Assembly (NCBI GenBank): GCA_025449115.1 | Contig: JAHLKC010000003.1 | Location: 496,001 to 560,000 of the forward strand | From: Chytridium lagenaria | Lineage: Eukaryota > Chytridiomycota > Chytridiomycetes > Chytridiales > Chytridiaceae | Direction of reading: 5' to 3' | DNA length: 64,000 bases | Part shown: in pieces, positions 20,731-33,155 of the stretch | How positions within the stretch are numbered: the stretch's first letter is position 1 | Layout of the letters: each line of letters begins with the position of its first letter | The notes under the pieces: model-generated | Seen by the model: only the letters and a program-made list of their open reading frames with translations | Told to the model about the DNA's origin: nothing | Databases searched by the model: none | Translations under genes and position numbers: made by a program

Positions 20731-23116
20731 TCATTCGTAAAGACGAAGGAAAAGGCTTTTTAACAACCTCGCCTCATACGCGACGGAGTTCTTTGCGGGG
20801 TCAATGCCTTCAACTCCCATAGGATCAATCACAACAGGAATATTACGACCATGGAGTTCACATGCATCAAAAAAGGCTAGTGCCTCTGCAAACACGGTGT
20901 CTTTGAGAAGGATCATGTGTTTTGCCAGTGTTTCAAATAAAGACGCGAAACAACGCTTGGCGTAATACCACGTATCCGTTCCCAGCTATGCAATAATTAA
21001 TGCTTGCATAAATGTATACTCATTTCAAACCTTCTTATTAAAGGGTTCCAAACTCTTCATGATACGCGAGATTCCAAACTCGTAATTTCCTTTTGCGCAG
21101 TATAAGGTCCCAATAACCAAATTTACGATACAGAGGTGGTATGTTCTCTTGTTCGGATCTTCGTAAGCAACGCGTTCTTCCTCTTTCTCAATCTTCCTCA
21201 TAAGTTTTCGGCTTCCTCATTCTGCGACGTCATAATGTACGACACACACAAGTTCGCCAACACTATAGCCGTGACATCCAGAATCTTCAAAAGGTTGGTG
21301 AGTCTATATGTAAGTTAACCTTACATTCTCGTAATGCTTTTTGACTATAGGCTCATAGAAAGATATCGCTTCCTTGTATTTACTCTCCTGCATGAAAAGC
21401 ACATGCGCAACGTTTAGCTTCCAGACGTCATGCTCGTTACAGAATTCTACGCTCTTTCGGAAAATCTTTTCAACCATGCTATAGTTCTCCATGTCCCAGT
21501 ATATTTTCGCTTGTGCCATAAGAACTGGAATATATCTTCAGAGATTAGCTTGGCCATACAATTTAAGAAATAAACCTTTCTACAGCATCATCATAATCGT
21601 TGACGACTTTCTTTACTGCCTCTTCGTCCATGTTTTGCCTTGCTTCCTGCACTTGCTTCGTGAGCTTTCGAAGAATCTCCACGTGTTTATTCGCGAGATC
21701 GTCAAGCTTCTTAAACGCTTCCTCAGGTGATGATTGTTTCAACAAAATTGCTTCCAAGTAATCAAACAAATACTAACACCGTCAGAAACCAATTTCATAA
21801 ACGTTCCTACCGTATTCAAATGGTTGTAAGTTGCCGCGCTATTCTCAGCCAAAAGGTCTGCAGCGAGATCATAATACTCGTACTTGACGTACAGCAGCAA
21901 CAGATTTCCAAAGGCTTCCGGTGGTGTGGGTGGTTGCTGAAGGAGGAAGTTGAGTTTCTCAAATCCTCCCGTCGGATCTTCGTCCATATTCATGAGGGCT
22001 TGGTTGTGAAGACTGACGGGATCCAGCTCTTGCTCAAGTCGGGGAGGCATATCTGTCAAAGCTTCGCGAGCAGCTTCAACTTCAAAGACAGTTATTTTAA
22101 ATGTTGTAAGATTGTATCTTACAGTTGCGTAGTCTGTACTCTATGGCAGCTTTCAAGTTAAACGCTTCGACGAGATACGTTTCATGTAGCACCTGCGAAT
22201 TTCCAACACTCCTGACCTCAATACCCTCAGTTGCCATTCCAACGCTCAACTCTGCAGCCAGTCAATAAACGCGTGTTTGATTTCGTTTTTACCTGGATGA
22301 TCCCGAATTCCACGTTCAATAATATCCGCAATCGCCTTCAACGCAGGTACAAACTGTTTCATCTGATAATGACATAACGCAAGGTTATAAGAAAGTTCTG
22401 CATTATATCCAGATATTTTTAAAGCTTCGGCGTATTTGATGCAGGCTTCTTCATACTTTCCTTCCTGTTATACATGTTAGGCTCTGACAGATAAAATAAC
22501 AAATGACCTTGTACAGCAAGCACGCCTGGTTTACAATCGTGTCTGGCTCATCGGGTTGACATTGTTCGATAAGTTGCTTGCAGCCTGGAAGGTCATCCAT
22601 CTCATATTTGATCGCAGCCTGGAGTTTGATCAACTACATCGAAAGATGTTAACACCAGCCAGTACTTTCACGCGGCAAAATAAGGCACCTTCTGAGAATA
22701 CTCCGGAGTTTCCACAGTCTGGCAGGCTTTTTGAGCGGGCTGATACTGCCCAGACTTGTAAAGTGACTGTGCATAGTAAAGCCTGTAATCATCGACTTCT
22801 GGAAACGTTCTCACGAGCTGCTCGTAGCTTTCAGAACTTTAGACCACATCAAAGAGAGGCATCAATTTACCATTGACAGGCAGATGCATAATCCTGTATC
22901 TGATAGTAGCAGTACCCAAGCAGCTCAACGCAGCACGACTCCGCGGGAACGTATTAAGCTCATGCGACAGAATCTTGATGGCATCCTGGAACCTCCCATC
23001 CCGAATATAGGTGTATATGTGGAAGTGTACTTCCCCTCTGGCACTTGCACAAAGGCCATACTTGGCTGCGCTATCCCTATCCCTCCACCACCGTTCATCG
23101 ATGTGGAGGGCATCAT
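20731..23116 (-). CDS. IFT70: IFT70/TTC30 intraflagellar transport protein
   Basis: Tetratricopeptide-repeat subunit of the IFT-B complex, which carries cargo along the flagellum and is needed to build it. From the N-terminus on the minus strand the sequence reads MAFVQVPEGKY, YIRDGRFQDAIKILSHELN with FPRSRAALSCLG, LQAAIKYEMDDLPGCKQL, LTDMPPRLEQELDPVSLHNQ, ALMNMDEDPTGGFEKL with FGNLLLLYVKYEYYDLAADL, LRKLTKQVQEARQNMDEEAV, YWDMENYSMVEKIFRKSVEF, CNEHDVWKLNVAHVLFMQES and finally ACELHGRNIPVVIDP. Identity to animal TTC30 is obvious throughout. More than ten short introns are implied. The last codons (LFLRLYE, stop at 20731-20733) may be slipped. Its presence shows that the organism makes flagellated cells. 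Confidence 0.95.
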
Positions 23117-23233
23117 ACCAGTCCCGTGAGAGATAGACTCGAGGTCTTTGGTGCTGACATGTTGACGAGTGACAATTTAATATGAAGTTTATTGTTTTGG
23201 CCTCAAGCATCTGGCCTCTTAGTACCCTCATCC

Positions 23234-24629
23234 TCAAGCATCGTCAGCAGCACCGGCAGCCTTCTTCTGCAAAAGGAAGTTAGATAAACCATACATCTAT
23301 CTGATATTGGGGCTTACCTTCTTCTTCTTGGAGGCCTTGCTCGCCCTGACAGGCTGCTTCAAGAGCTCCTTCAGTGTCTCATCCTGAACAGTCTTCTCAG
23401 TCTTGATGGCCTCGGTGTCCCAGGGGCCGGAAGTAATCTTAAGGGGTCCGCTGGGAAGGAGGAGGACAGTGATCAAGAAGTGGGCCACCTCATTGTCCTC
23501 CTTCTCGTGGAAGACGGGGTACGGGGTAACAAGGCCGTGCTTGGAGCACTCAACAAGACCCATACGAGCTTTGGATTCGTCGCAAACTGCCTGATGGTGA
23601 ACGCAACAGTTCCGAAGTCTTTCTTAATGGTGGAAAGGGTGGTACGGGCGGCAGCGGTCTTAAGGGCGTAGGTGGTTTGGGTCCTGCGGAAAACAGTGGT
23701 ACGGGTCTCAGTGGTCTTGGGCTTTCCGTCTCCAGTTGACACAAGAATGTCAAGGGTGTAAACTTCTCCCTCCTCAAAGGTAACGGTCTCAACATCCTTC
23801 TTTTGGGCGTCCGTGGGGTTCAAGATAATCTTCTTGGCTCCCTCCAAGTTGTTCCTCTGAAGCTGGTTGGACATCATGCCTGAAGTACAGTATTGAGAAC
23901 TTGTTTACGTGTTTAATACACCCACCTTCAACGGGAGTGCATCCAAAGTCAGTAGCAATCTTTTGAACAGCATCGGTGATCTCATAGTTGGTCTTTCCAG
24001 GTTCAACAAACGAATAGCGGCCTCAGTGGCAACGTAGGCCGCCTGAAGAACGTCGGCCTGCTTTCCTTCAATGGGCTTTGCCTTGCTGGCACCAACGACA
24101 ATAGTGTGCGCAACCTGAGCAATGTATCCATCATGTGAGCGGCAAGTTCGATGCGAACAGTCTGGCCATCGCTTAAGGTGGTCTGCGCGTTCGCATCCTG
24201 GGCGATGGGTGAAAGGTGGCAGATGACGGAGGCAGGGGAAACGCAAGTGGGGAAAGCGATACCTAAGGGTTTAAAGTGAGCATGACATTATACCAATTTA
24301 CCGTACCCTTTGCCATTCCCTTCTTCTTGTTGTAAACACCCTTAGCAAACTCAACAATGGCCTGGTCTCCAAGAATGCAAAGATCGATGACCTTGGATCC
24401 GTCCACGGCAGCAGCAATGACCTTGGCGAGTGCGCCTTTTATGGAAGAAAGGGAAAGTTGTTTAGTGCCATCCAGGCATTAATTAAATCCTCACGGTTGG
24501 CAATGTCGGCAGCGGTCTGGTACTTTGTGACATTGTCGGCGTTCAATGCGTTCTCATCCTGTTCAGTCTCTTCCTCCTCTTCGGCGTCCTCGACGTCCGC
24601 GGGTTCAACTTCCTTGGGTGGGGGGCCAT
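23234..24629 (-). CDS. PA2G4: PA2G4/EBP1-type proliferation-associated protein
   Basis: Methionine-aminopeptidase-fold protein without peptidase activity that binds ribosomes and rRNA. The N-terminus (24629) reads acidic VEDAEEEEETEQDENAL, then VTKYQTAADIANR and CVSPASVICHLSPI. The pita-bread part shows DGYIAQVAHTIVVG, TDAQKKDVETVTFEEGEVYT with LDILVSTGDGKPKTTETRT, ALKTAAARTTLSTIKKDFGT, MGLVECSKHGLVTPYPVFHE and KITSGPWDTEAIKTEKTVQD. The last intron is 23268-23318. The final exon gives a lysine-rich tail and AAGAADDA before the stop at 23234-23236. The run of C after the start codon seems one base short: restoring one C would join the ATG to the open acidic frame. Confidence 0.94.
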
Positions 24630-24873
24630 GACGTTCAAGCAAATTACAGTAAAAATGAAGAAGAAAAAAAAACGGTCACAAGTTTTCAATTTGCTTCGCA
24701 TCCCCGATGAAGGTGACTGTGGTCAGCATTCTTTGATTTTTCTCCGACGCTGGATTCAGGGGATAGACCTCAACACGAGTCGGAATACGGGAAGGTTACG
24801 AAGGATGGAGGAAAAGTTTGTTCTAAGTTTGCAGCGATCATAAAGGGCCAGCGAAAAGTAGGTGCATCGTTCG
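24630..24873. other. Intergenic spacer upstream of PA2G4
   Basis: Roughly 240 bases between the start of PA2G4 and the end of the asparaginyl-tRNA synthetase gene, both on the minus strand. It includes an A-rich run at 24655-24672. No gene is seen; it probably holds the PA2G4 promoter. Confidence 0.4.
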
Positions 24874-26458
24874 TTAGAAGCGACAACTCCCGTACCATCG
24901 CGGTAACGGAATCATATCTTTAATGTTATGCATGCCGGAAATCAGCATCATGTATCTTTCCAGCCCCATCCATACCCTCCATGCGGTGTGCCTCCAAAAC
25001 TGCGAAGATCTAGGTACCAGTCGTATTCCTTTGTATCCATTCCCGCATTTGCCATCTTTCGCCTGAGAACATCCTCCCGATGCTCTCTCAAACTTCACCA
25101 ACTAATTCGCCAATGCCAGGTACTAGCAAATCTGTACATTCTACTGTATCGGATTCCAATGTGCCATCACCTTTAGATTCCAACATGTAGAAGGGCTTGC
25201 AAGCTCTAGGGTATTTGGTGACAAAAACCGGTCCACAGTACACCTCGTCCACTAGATAACGTTCGTGCTCTGACTGTAATGCTTCTCCCCACTTTACAGG
25301 AAACTCCCATGTTTTTTTGCTTTTAGCTAAAACCTCCAACGCTTCCTTGTATGTAATCCTTGTGAATGGTTTGGATGCCAACTCTTCCAACTTCTTAAGT
25401 TTCTCTGGTTGTTTTTCCCCGTTCAACTGCTCCAAATCCGTCCTTGAATCTTCAAGAAGCCGTGACGTGACCGTTTGTATACAATCCTCCACCAAATCCA
25501 GTAATTGGCCCAAGTCTGTAAGAAATGCAGCCTCAGCTTCTAGCATCCAGAACTCTGCTAGGTGTCGCGGAGTTTGTGATTTCTCAGCTCGAAATGTTGG
25601 TCCCAATGTGTACACGCGTGAGAAGGAAGATGCCATAAGTTCCAAATGTAGCTGACCAGAAACAGTAAGATATGCCGGGTCGCCGAAAACTCTTGCGGTT
25701 GAGGTGGTTCCTCAGGTTGAGCTATTTTCTTTTCGTTTGCCTCAGTCTCCGGTCTCCAATCCTTAGGAATAACTCGAAAAACTTCACCGGCGCCTTCACA
25801 ATCATGAGAAGTAAGAATAGGAGTGTTTACTGAAAGAAATTGACGTTCCTAAGGTCATGCTTTAGGGGCGATATCGAAATCGTGTTGACTCACATTAAAG
25901 TAATCCGAAAAGGCGCGGATCGCATTATGACGGACCCTCCATAAACTCCCAAAGATCCTGCTTCTTGACCGAAAATGTAAATTGCTTCGAAGATGCTCCA
26001 TTGGAAGTTTTGCTTTATGCAATGGATACGTCTTCAATATTGTCGTAAGCACAACAGAAAACAATAATGCATGCAAACCTACATCCGGATCCGCCGCTCC
26101 CAACAGTTCCGTGGTTTGGACGTGCAACTCGTGAGATTGGCTCTTATTTGGACTTTGCTTCAGCGCTCCAAGCAGCCTAACGCTGCATCCTGTTTGAAGA
26201 CTGCATAATGATGTTTAATAAAGGATATACGGTCTGAATGCTTTACGATTTGGCGTCCAGCGGGTTGGAGAACACTGCTTGAAGAGATTGCGGTGTTGTC
26301 CCGTCAGATATCTGGGCAAACGCAAAGTTCTTGTGAACACGGACAGATCGCACCCAGCCATGAACGGCAACGGCGTCCTCAGAAGGTCGAGGGATCTGAG
26401 CAGTGCGGAGAATATCCTTTATTGAGAGAGGTAGGAAGGATGCCCTTCTTTTGAGCAT
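24874..26458 (-). CDS. NARS2: Asparaginyl-tRNA synthetase, likely mitochondrial
   Basis: Class IIb synthetase that charges tRNA-Asn. The minus-strand start at 26458 gives MLKRRASFLPLSIKDILRTA, basic enough to serve as a mitochondrial presequence, followed directly by the anticodon-binding OB fold (VAVHGWVRSVRVHKNFAFAQ). The catalytic part shows HLRSNLHFRSRSRIFGSLWR with VRHNAIRAFSDYF, SSFSRVYTLGPTFRAEKSQT with PRHLAEFWMLEAEAAF (motif 2), AKSKKTWEFPVKWGEALQSE with HERYLVDE, VFVTKYPRACKPFYM, and at the end FGGTPHGGYG and HNIKDMIPLPRW (motif 3). There are introns throughout and frame slips near 25860 and 24990. The lack of the long N-terminal extension of cytosolic eukaryotic AsnRS supports an organellar type, but dual targeting is possible. 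Confidence 0.92.
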
Positions 26459-26539
26459 TTTTCGTTTCAATTTTTTATTTATAAGTTGACATGGGAGATA
26501 ATGCAGCAATACAAACATGAAGGGTGTTTGGGAGGAAGT

Positions 26540-26925
26540 CTAATGGTTCAGGCCGTAGTTTCTAGTTGGACCGGCACCACTGAGGAGCTGGTATCAATGC
26601 GATAAAGTGTTAGCTTGACCAATTTTATAAAGTTCACAAACCTCTGTAAACTTGGCGGATTGTCCGTGAAAGGTCTTTGGCATCTCGTGAACTGATGGAG
26701 GTGTTTGACCATACAAGTTGGCCGTGGTGGTATAGAGTGGGTGTTGTCTTTTGACAGAATAGTGCCAGTTATCTTCCAAAGTTGTCAGTTAAAAAAAGGA
26801 ACTCGCTCCAGATGATGGTCACAATGGTTGAAGAGAAATAACAAACCGGGAGTGTTAAATCTAGTGGGCAAGTTTGACGTTCCGTACAAGTCGCTCGTCT
26901 TTAAACCTTTCTTCTCCGACGACAT
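26540..26925 (-). CDS. PIERCE1: PIERCE-type ciliary microtubule inner protein
   Basis: Small protein matching the C9orf116/C15orf65 family (piercer of microtubule wall), which binds inside the doublet microtubules of motile cilia. It starts at 26925 (MSSEKKGLKTSDLYGTSNLP), continues TRFNTPG, and after an intron at about 26780-26850 reads HPLYTTTANLYGQTPPSVHE with MPKTFHGQSAKFTE. A last intron (26590-26640) leads to LLSGAGPTRNYGLNH and a stop at 26540-26542. The blocks TSDxY, LPxRFNxPG, YGxxxPxVHEMPxxF and KF match the animal family in order and spacing. Together with IFT70 five kilobases away it supports a motile flagellum. The exact second exon boundary is uncertain. Confidence 0.82.
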
Positions 26926-27152
26926 GATTGCAAGCACTTTGAATAAAGTACCAATGCGGAAATCCCTTTTTCCAATTTGGTCCTCCAAATTCTTTCATTC
27001 CAGTCAGACTTTGCTATCCATGGTGTCGTGTTCTTTTTAAAAGGAACCGAAAACCCTTTGTACAGAAGGGATACGTGTTTGTTAAACAACATGTCTGGAA
27101 TCGCATCTCCTCCACTTTGACAAGCCCCCACTTCAATTTAACTTTGACGACA
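26926..27152. promoter_or_regulatory. Divergent intergenic region PIERCE / DPB2
   Basis: About 227 bases separate the minus-strand PIERCE start and the plus-strand DPB2 start. It must carry both promoters and 5' UTRs. A short upstream ORF (ATG 27091, nine codons) precedes the DPB2 start and could reduce its translation. No known promoter motif is recognised. Confidence 0.4.
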
Positions 27153-29237
27153 ATGCTGGCCGTCCGAAAGACAATCGTCCAGATCCTCTCGAAGAAGTAC
27201 GGCCTAACGCTCAAGGCAGATGCCGCAGCATTCCTGGAAGCAACATTCTCTTCTCCAGATATAGGAAGAGATGAGTTGATCACTGAAATTGACGAAATTG
27301 CTACAGCGTATCTTAAACTACATGGTAAGGCCTCATCTGAGTCTCTTGACATCCTGACCTATGTATAGGGTCCAAAGGACTGTTTGTCGACAAGGAGTCG
27401 CTTCAGAGCACATTTGATTTGTTATCGAATGGAGACTTTGGTATGGGAGAGGATGAACATTCGCATATGCCGCAAGACCTTTCTGTCTATGTGTCTGTTA
27501 TCTCTGCGTTTGACGGGCCCTGTTGGAGATATGTACCGGAATCAAGACGTGTCGAGAGGTATTTTAATAATGATCAGGTTTTATGTTAATGAAGTTTACA
27601 AGGGTTCTTGCGAAACCGAGTTTACTTAGCGATGCCAGAAATAAAATTGCCTACATGCAAATGAGGATGCACATCGTTCGGCAAAGCCTATTAAGAAACA
27701 AGAACTTCAAAGTGGCATTTCAGCAATCTCGGCAAAGCTCTGCGTTTGAGGTGAGTTTCCATAATACAGAAATGTTACTAAGACCTTCATAGTTGAGCAG
27801 CATTAAAAGTTTAAGCGGACGCAACGACTCATCCTTTTTCTTATTCGGAATGTTGACGCAGATGGAGGAAGGAAAGTATCACCTTGAAGATGGGGAAGGA
27901 TGGATTGAGCTGGACTTCTCTGGACATGTAACACTATTGTAACTTTAATGTCTTGACGCCGTAAAGGTTCAGCAAACCGTCGGCTTGTTTACACAGAACT
28001 GCTTTGTCTTGGTGGAAGGAGGTATCAACCATGACCAGACCTTCAGAGTTCAAACTATTTGTATGCCGCCTTGCGAGAAAAGGGAGACTACAATGTTCGT
28101 CATATATTTTTGTTGCCACGTTTCTGATATCATATTCTAGGTCTGTCTTTGGACAAGTGTTTGACCAAATGTATGATTCTTTCATGCGGCTCGATGATCA
28201 AGTTTGTTTATTTTAATTTAAAAACTTACATATTTAGAAAACATTACGAGAAATCGAATTGAACTCAACCGACGCGACCATCGTCATTGTCTCTGACGTC
28301 CATTTAGACTCTCCCAAGGTATGGGTTCAATCCAAAATTGAAGCCTCACTTCCGACAGGTTCTTTCAAAACTCCGTGTTCTTTTTGAAGGCTACTCCACC
28401 GCCATCCTTCCCCTCGTTTTCGTCTTTGTCGGCGACTTCTCAAACTCAACTTTCTTCCCCAACGCCGAAAGTCTTCAAACTTACAAAGGTTTACAAATGA
28501 TGCTCAATCAGCTGCTAATTCCTTCCCAGACGGATTTGACAGCCTGGCCTCCATCATCGCACGATACCCTAGTATAGCACGTTCCCGCTTCGTCTTCATA
28601 CCAGGCCCAAATGACCCATGGATTGGAAACATCTTGCCGAGGCCGCCGATCCCCAAAAACCTGATCGCGCGGTTCCAAACTGTTGTCCCAAAATCAGAAT
28701 TCACGTCAAACCCTTGCAGGTACATTTTTTTCTTAGTCAATTCACGCCCTTTGGCCTAATCTATTTAGAATACGGTATTGTATGCAGGAGATGGTGATAT
28801 TTAGGGAGAATATGATGAGTAAGATGAGAAGAAATACGATTTTGTCGCCGGATATGGCTCAAGAACCGGATATGGCGAAACATGTAGTATAATTTTTTTT
28901 CATTCCGCGTTACGATTATTAACATTAGAATCTAGCTCATTAAAACCATTTGCGATCAATCCTTCCTGACACCTTTACCTATATCCACGAGCCCGATTTA
29001 CTGGAACTTTGCCCACGCCATGACGCTTTATCCTCTTCCGCATTCAGTAAGATGGAGGATTGGAAGACACATGCTAATCATGTGTTAAAGCTTATTCTTG
29101 CAGATGTATATGACCCGTATGCGCATTCCTATGAAAACTGCGTCGTCATCAATCCGGGTTCATTTTCGACACGGAGTAGTTTTGCGGTTTGGTCACCAGC
29201 AGATAAAACTGGAGAAGTTTGTTATGTATGATAAATA
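27153..29237 (+). CDS. DPB2: DNA polymerase epsilon subunit B
   Basis: Second subunit of DNA polymerase epsilon, needed for leading-strand replication and CMG helicase assembly. It starts at ATG 27153 with AVRKTIVQILSKKYGLTLKA, the N-terminal helical domain. There follow SDARNKIAYMQMRMHIVRQS, SSIKSLSGRNDSSFFLFGML with TQMEEGKYHLEDG (OB fold), and the inactive phosphoesterase domain: VIVSDVHLDSPKVL, VFVGDFSN, FVFIPGPNDPWIGNILPRPP, SNPCRIRYCMQEMVIFREN and YWNFAHAMTLYPLP. About ten short introns are needed. The frame slips around 28500-28560 and 29000-29200. The end at 29237 is the stop of the best matching frame. Confidence 0.93.
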
Positions 29238-29398
29238 GAGACGACTACATTAAACTCTTGTAATGATGCGTGACTTTCATGCAATTAACACACTCGGAAA
29301 ATACAAATAATGCTAATGGAACTATTATCTACCTCTTGAAACTGGATAAAGAAGTATGTGTATTGATTACTGTAAATGGCCAAAACATCATTAGCTCA

Positions 29399-31140
<1,742 letters not shown>

Positions 31141-31142
<2 letters not shown>

Positions 31143-32342
31143 GGCTGCTTGTCAATTTTTTTCGAGACGGTTCATGAGCAAGCCAAAGGTATTTGCGACT
31201 CGGTTGATTCCTCCAAAGGCTTTACAGACTTTACGAGAGGATCAGAGGTGAGGATTCTTACGCACGACTTTTTGTGTTTGTTGATGCTTGTTTATAGGGT
31301 TGACGTTGAAGTTTGGGAGTCAAATGAAGCGATACCACGGCAAACGTTGTTGGAGAAGGCAGCTGGAGTGGAAGGTGTGCTCGTCATGCTCACAGATAAA
31401 GTCGATGAAGAGTTTATGAAAGCGGCTGGTAAGCCTGCGAAGACATTCCACTGTTTGAATGTTTTAATTTTATTTGTTAAGTCCGCAGCTTAAAGTCGTA
31501 TCAACCATGTCTACGGGGTATGATCACATTGATATTAACATTGCAAAAACGCGGCCAAACCTCAAGCTTGGATATACTCCTGATGTGTTGACGGATTGTA
31601 CGGCAGAAATCACTGTTGGGTTATTATTGGCGACAGCGCATCGATTCAAAGAAGCTTCGAAAACCGTCACGGATGGAACGGTAACATTTTTTATGAATGC
31701 GAGGAGGGACTTACTCCGTATTTCAAGTGGGGAAATTGGAGCCCAACGTGGATGTGTGGGATGCAGTTAACTGGAAAGACGATCGGATTTGTTGGGTTTG
31801 GGAGAATAGGTACCGCGGTTGCTGAACGCTTGGTCCCATTCAAGCCCGCAAAGTTTATATACTCTTCACCTAGCAAGAAGCAGCGTGGTGAAGAGCTACG
31901 TGCGACACATGTCCCGTTTGAAGATCTTTTACGAGATTCGGATATCGTGATCGTGACATGTGTGTTAATTCAAAGACCCACACCTGTTCAACAAATCCAC
32001 GTTCAAACTCATGAAACCGACATCTGTTCTCATCAACACAGCGAGAGGGGGGATTGTGCATCACGATGATCTGTAAGCCCTGTTTTCGTAGTTTCGGTAA
32101 TTAATGATTCACTAAAGGTATGACGCGTTGAATACTGGTGTCATTGGATCTGCTGGACTTGATGTGACGGACCCGGAACCTTTCCCACGAACGCATCCTT
32201 TGACGACTTTAAACAATTGTACAATTTTGCCGCATATTGGATCAGCGACGAATGAAACTCGGGAGGCTATGGATTACTGGCTGTACAAAATTTGCTTGCA
32301 GGCGTTCTTGGAGAACCCCTCCCTGCATCGCTTCTTCCTTAA
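31141..32342 (+). CDS. GRHPR: Glyoxylate/hydroxypyruvate reductase
   Basis: D-2-hydroxyacid dehydrogenase that reduces glyoxylate and hydroxypyruvate with NAD(P)H. ATG 31141 opens [11 protein letters not shown], a possible mitochondrial leader, before [20 protein letters not shown] (ATG 31174). Conserved parts in order are [71 protein letters not shown] with GTAVAERL (Rossmann GxGxxG), [47 protein letters not shown] with the catalytic histidine, and [17 protein letters not shown] before the stop at 32340-32342. Introns split most blocks. Slips occur near 31970 and 32285. Whether 31141 or 31174 is used decides mitochondrial versus cytosolic location. Confidence 0.92.
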
Positions 32343-33155
32343 ATCGGCAGTAATTAAACTCATGACATTTTCACATTATAGGTAGGTTGCTTTCAGTTTT
32401 GATGTTGAAAGAATCGAGTCGTACATGCTGTTTAAAAAAACACGGTCATCGTAATATTGAAGCCTACCGCGAATAGTGCATACGCTCTTTGCTTACTGAA
32501 ATTACACAACTGTGTCTAATAGCCAACAAACATATAATCAGTAACTGTTTTATATTCGATAATCAATATATATCCATTCAACCATAAACGGTTGAAAGAT
32601 GAGTTCCTAACCATACTCATCATTAGCACCGGGTCGTTACCCACGTCTATCCAAAGTAGAGGTGGGGAAAAATCCAGGTAAAGAAAAGCAGAACTGAAAA
32701 AAAAAAGGGTTGCAGTACTGCAGGGTAATCCAACGTCATTGACAAAAACGGGTGATGAGGGCAAAGAGATAGGAATATATCGGAAAGGATGATGGTAAGC
32801 GATAACATAAAAGACTAAACTTAAACAGAAGCTGGGATAAAACTTGTTTTTTTTTCGAGTTTTCTGAAGACAACATAATAAAATCCAAAAATGAAGATAT
32901 AATAAGACGCGAAATGTAAAACGATGGAGGGTTGTGGTCAAAACAATAACCGAAATACAAAAAGGGAGAGGGAAATATTTTTCTTTTTTTATGATGAAAA
33001 CAAACAAAAGCGGGAGTCTTTGCATTTTAACTTTTTTTGGGGTTGATGCTGGCCCCACCACGTCTATGAAAGAGGGCGGCAGCCAGAAAGAGGTCTGTAG
33101 AACGAAGACGAAGGGATGAACACAAGACGAAACGATAGTCAAAAGATATTCAACC
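32343..33155. other. Convergent 3' intergenic region
   Basis: More than 800 bases lie between the facing 3' ends of the hydroxypyruvate reductase and the three-RRM gene. The sequence is rich in A on the plus strand, with poly-A runs at about 32696-32706 and 32848-32856. A 278-codon minus-strand frame (32516-33352) crosses it but has the composition of noncoding T-rich DNA. I see no gene. Confidence 0.5.
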
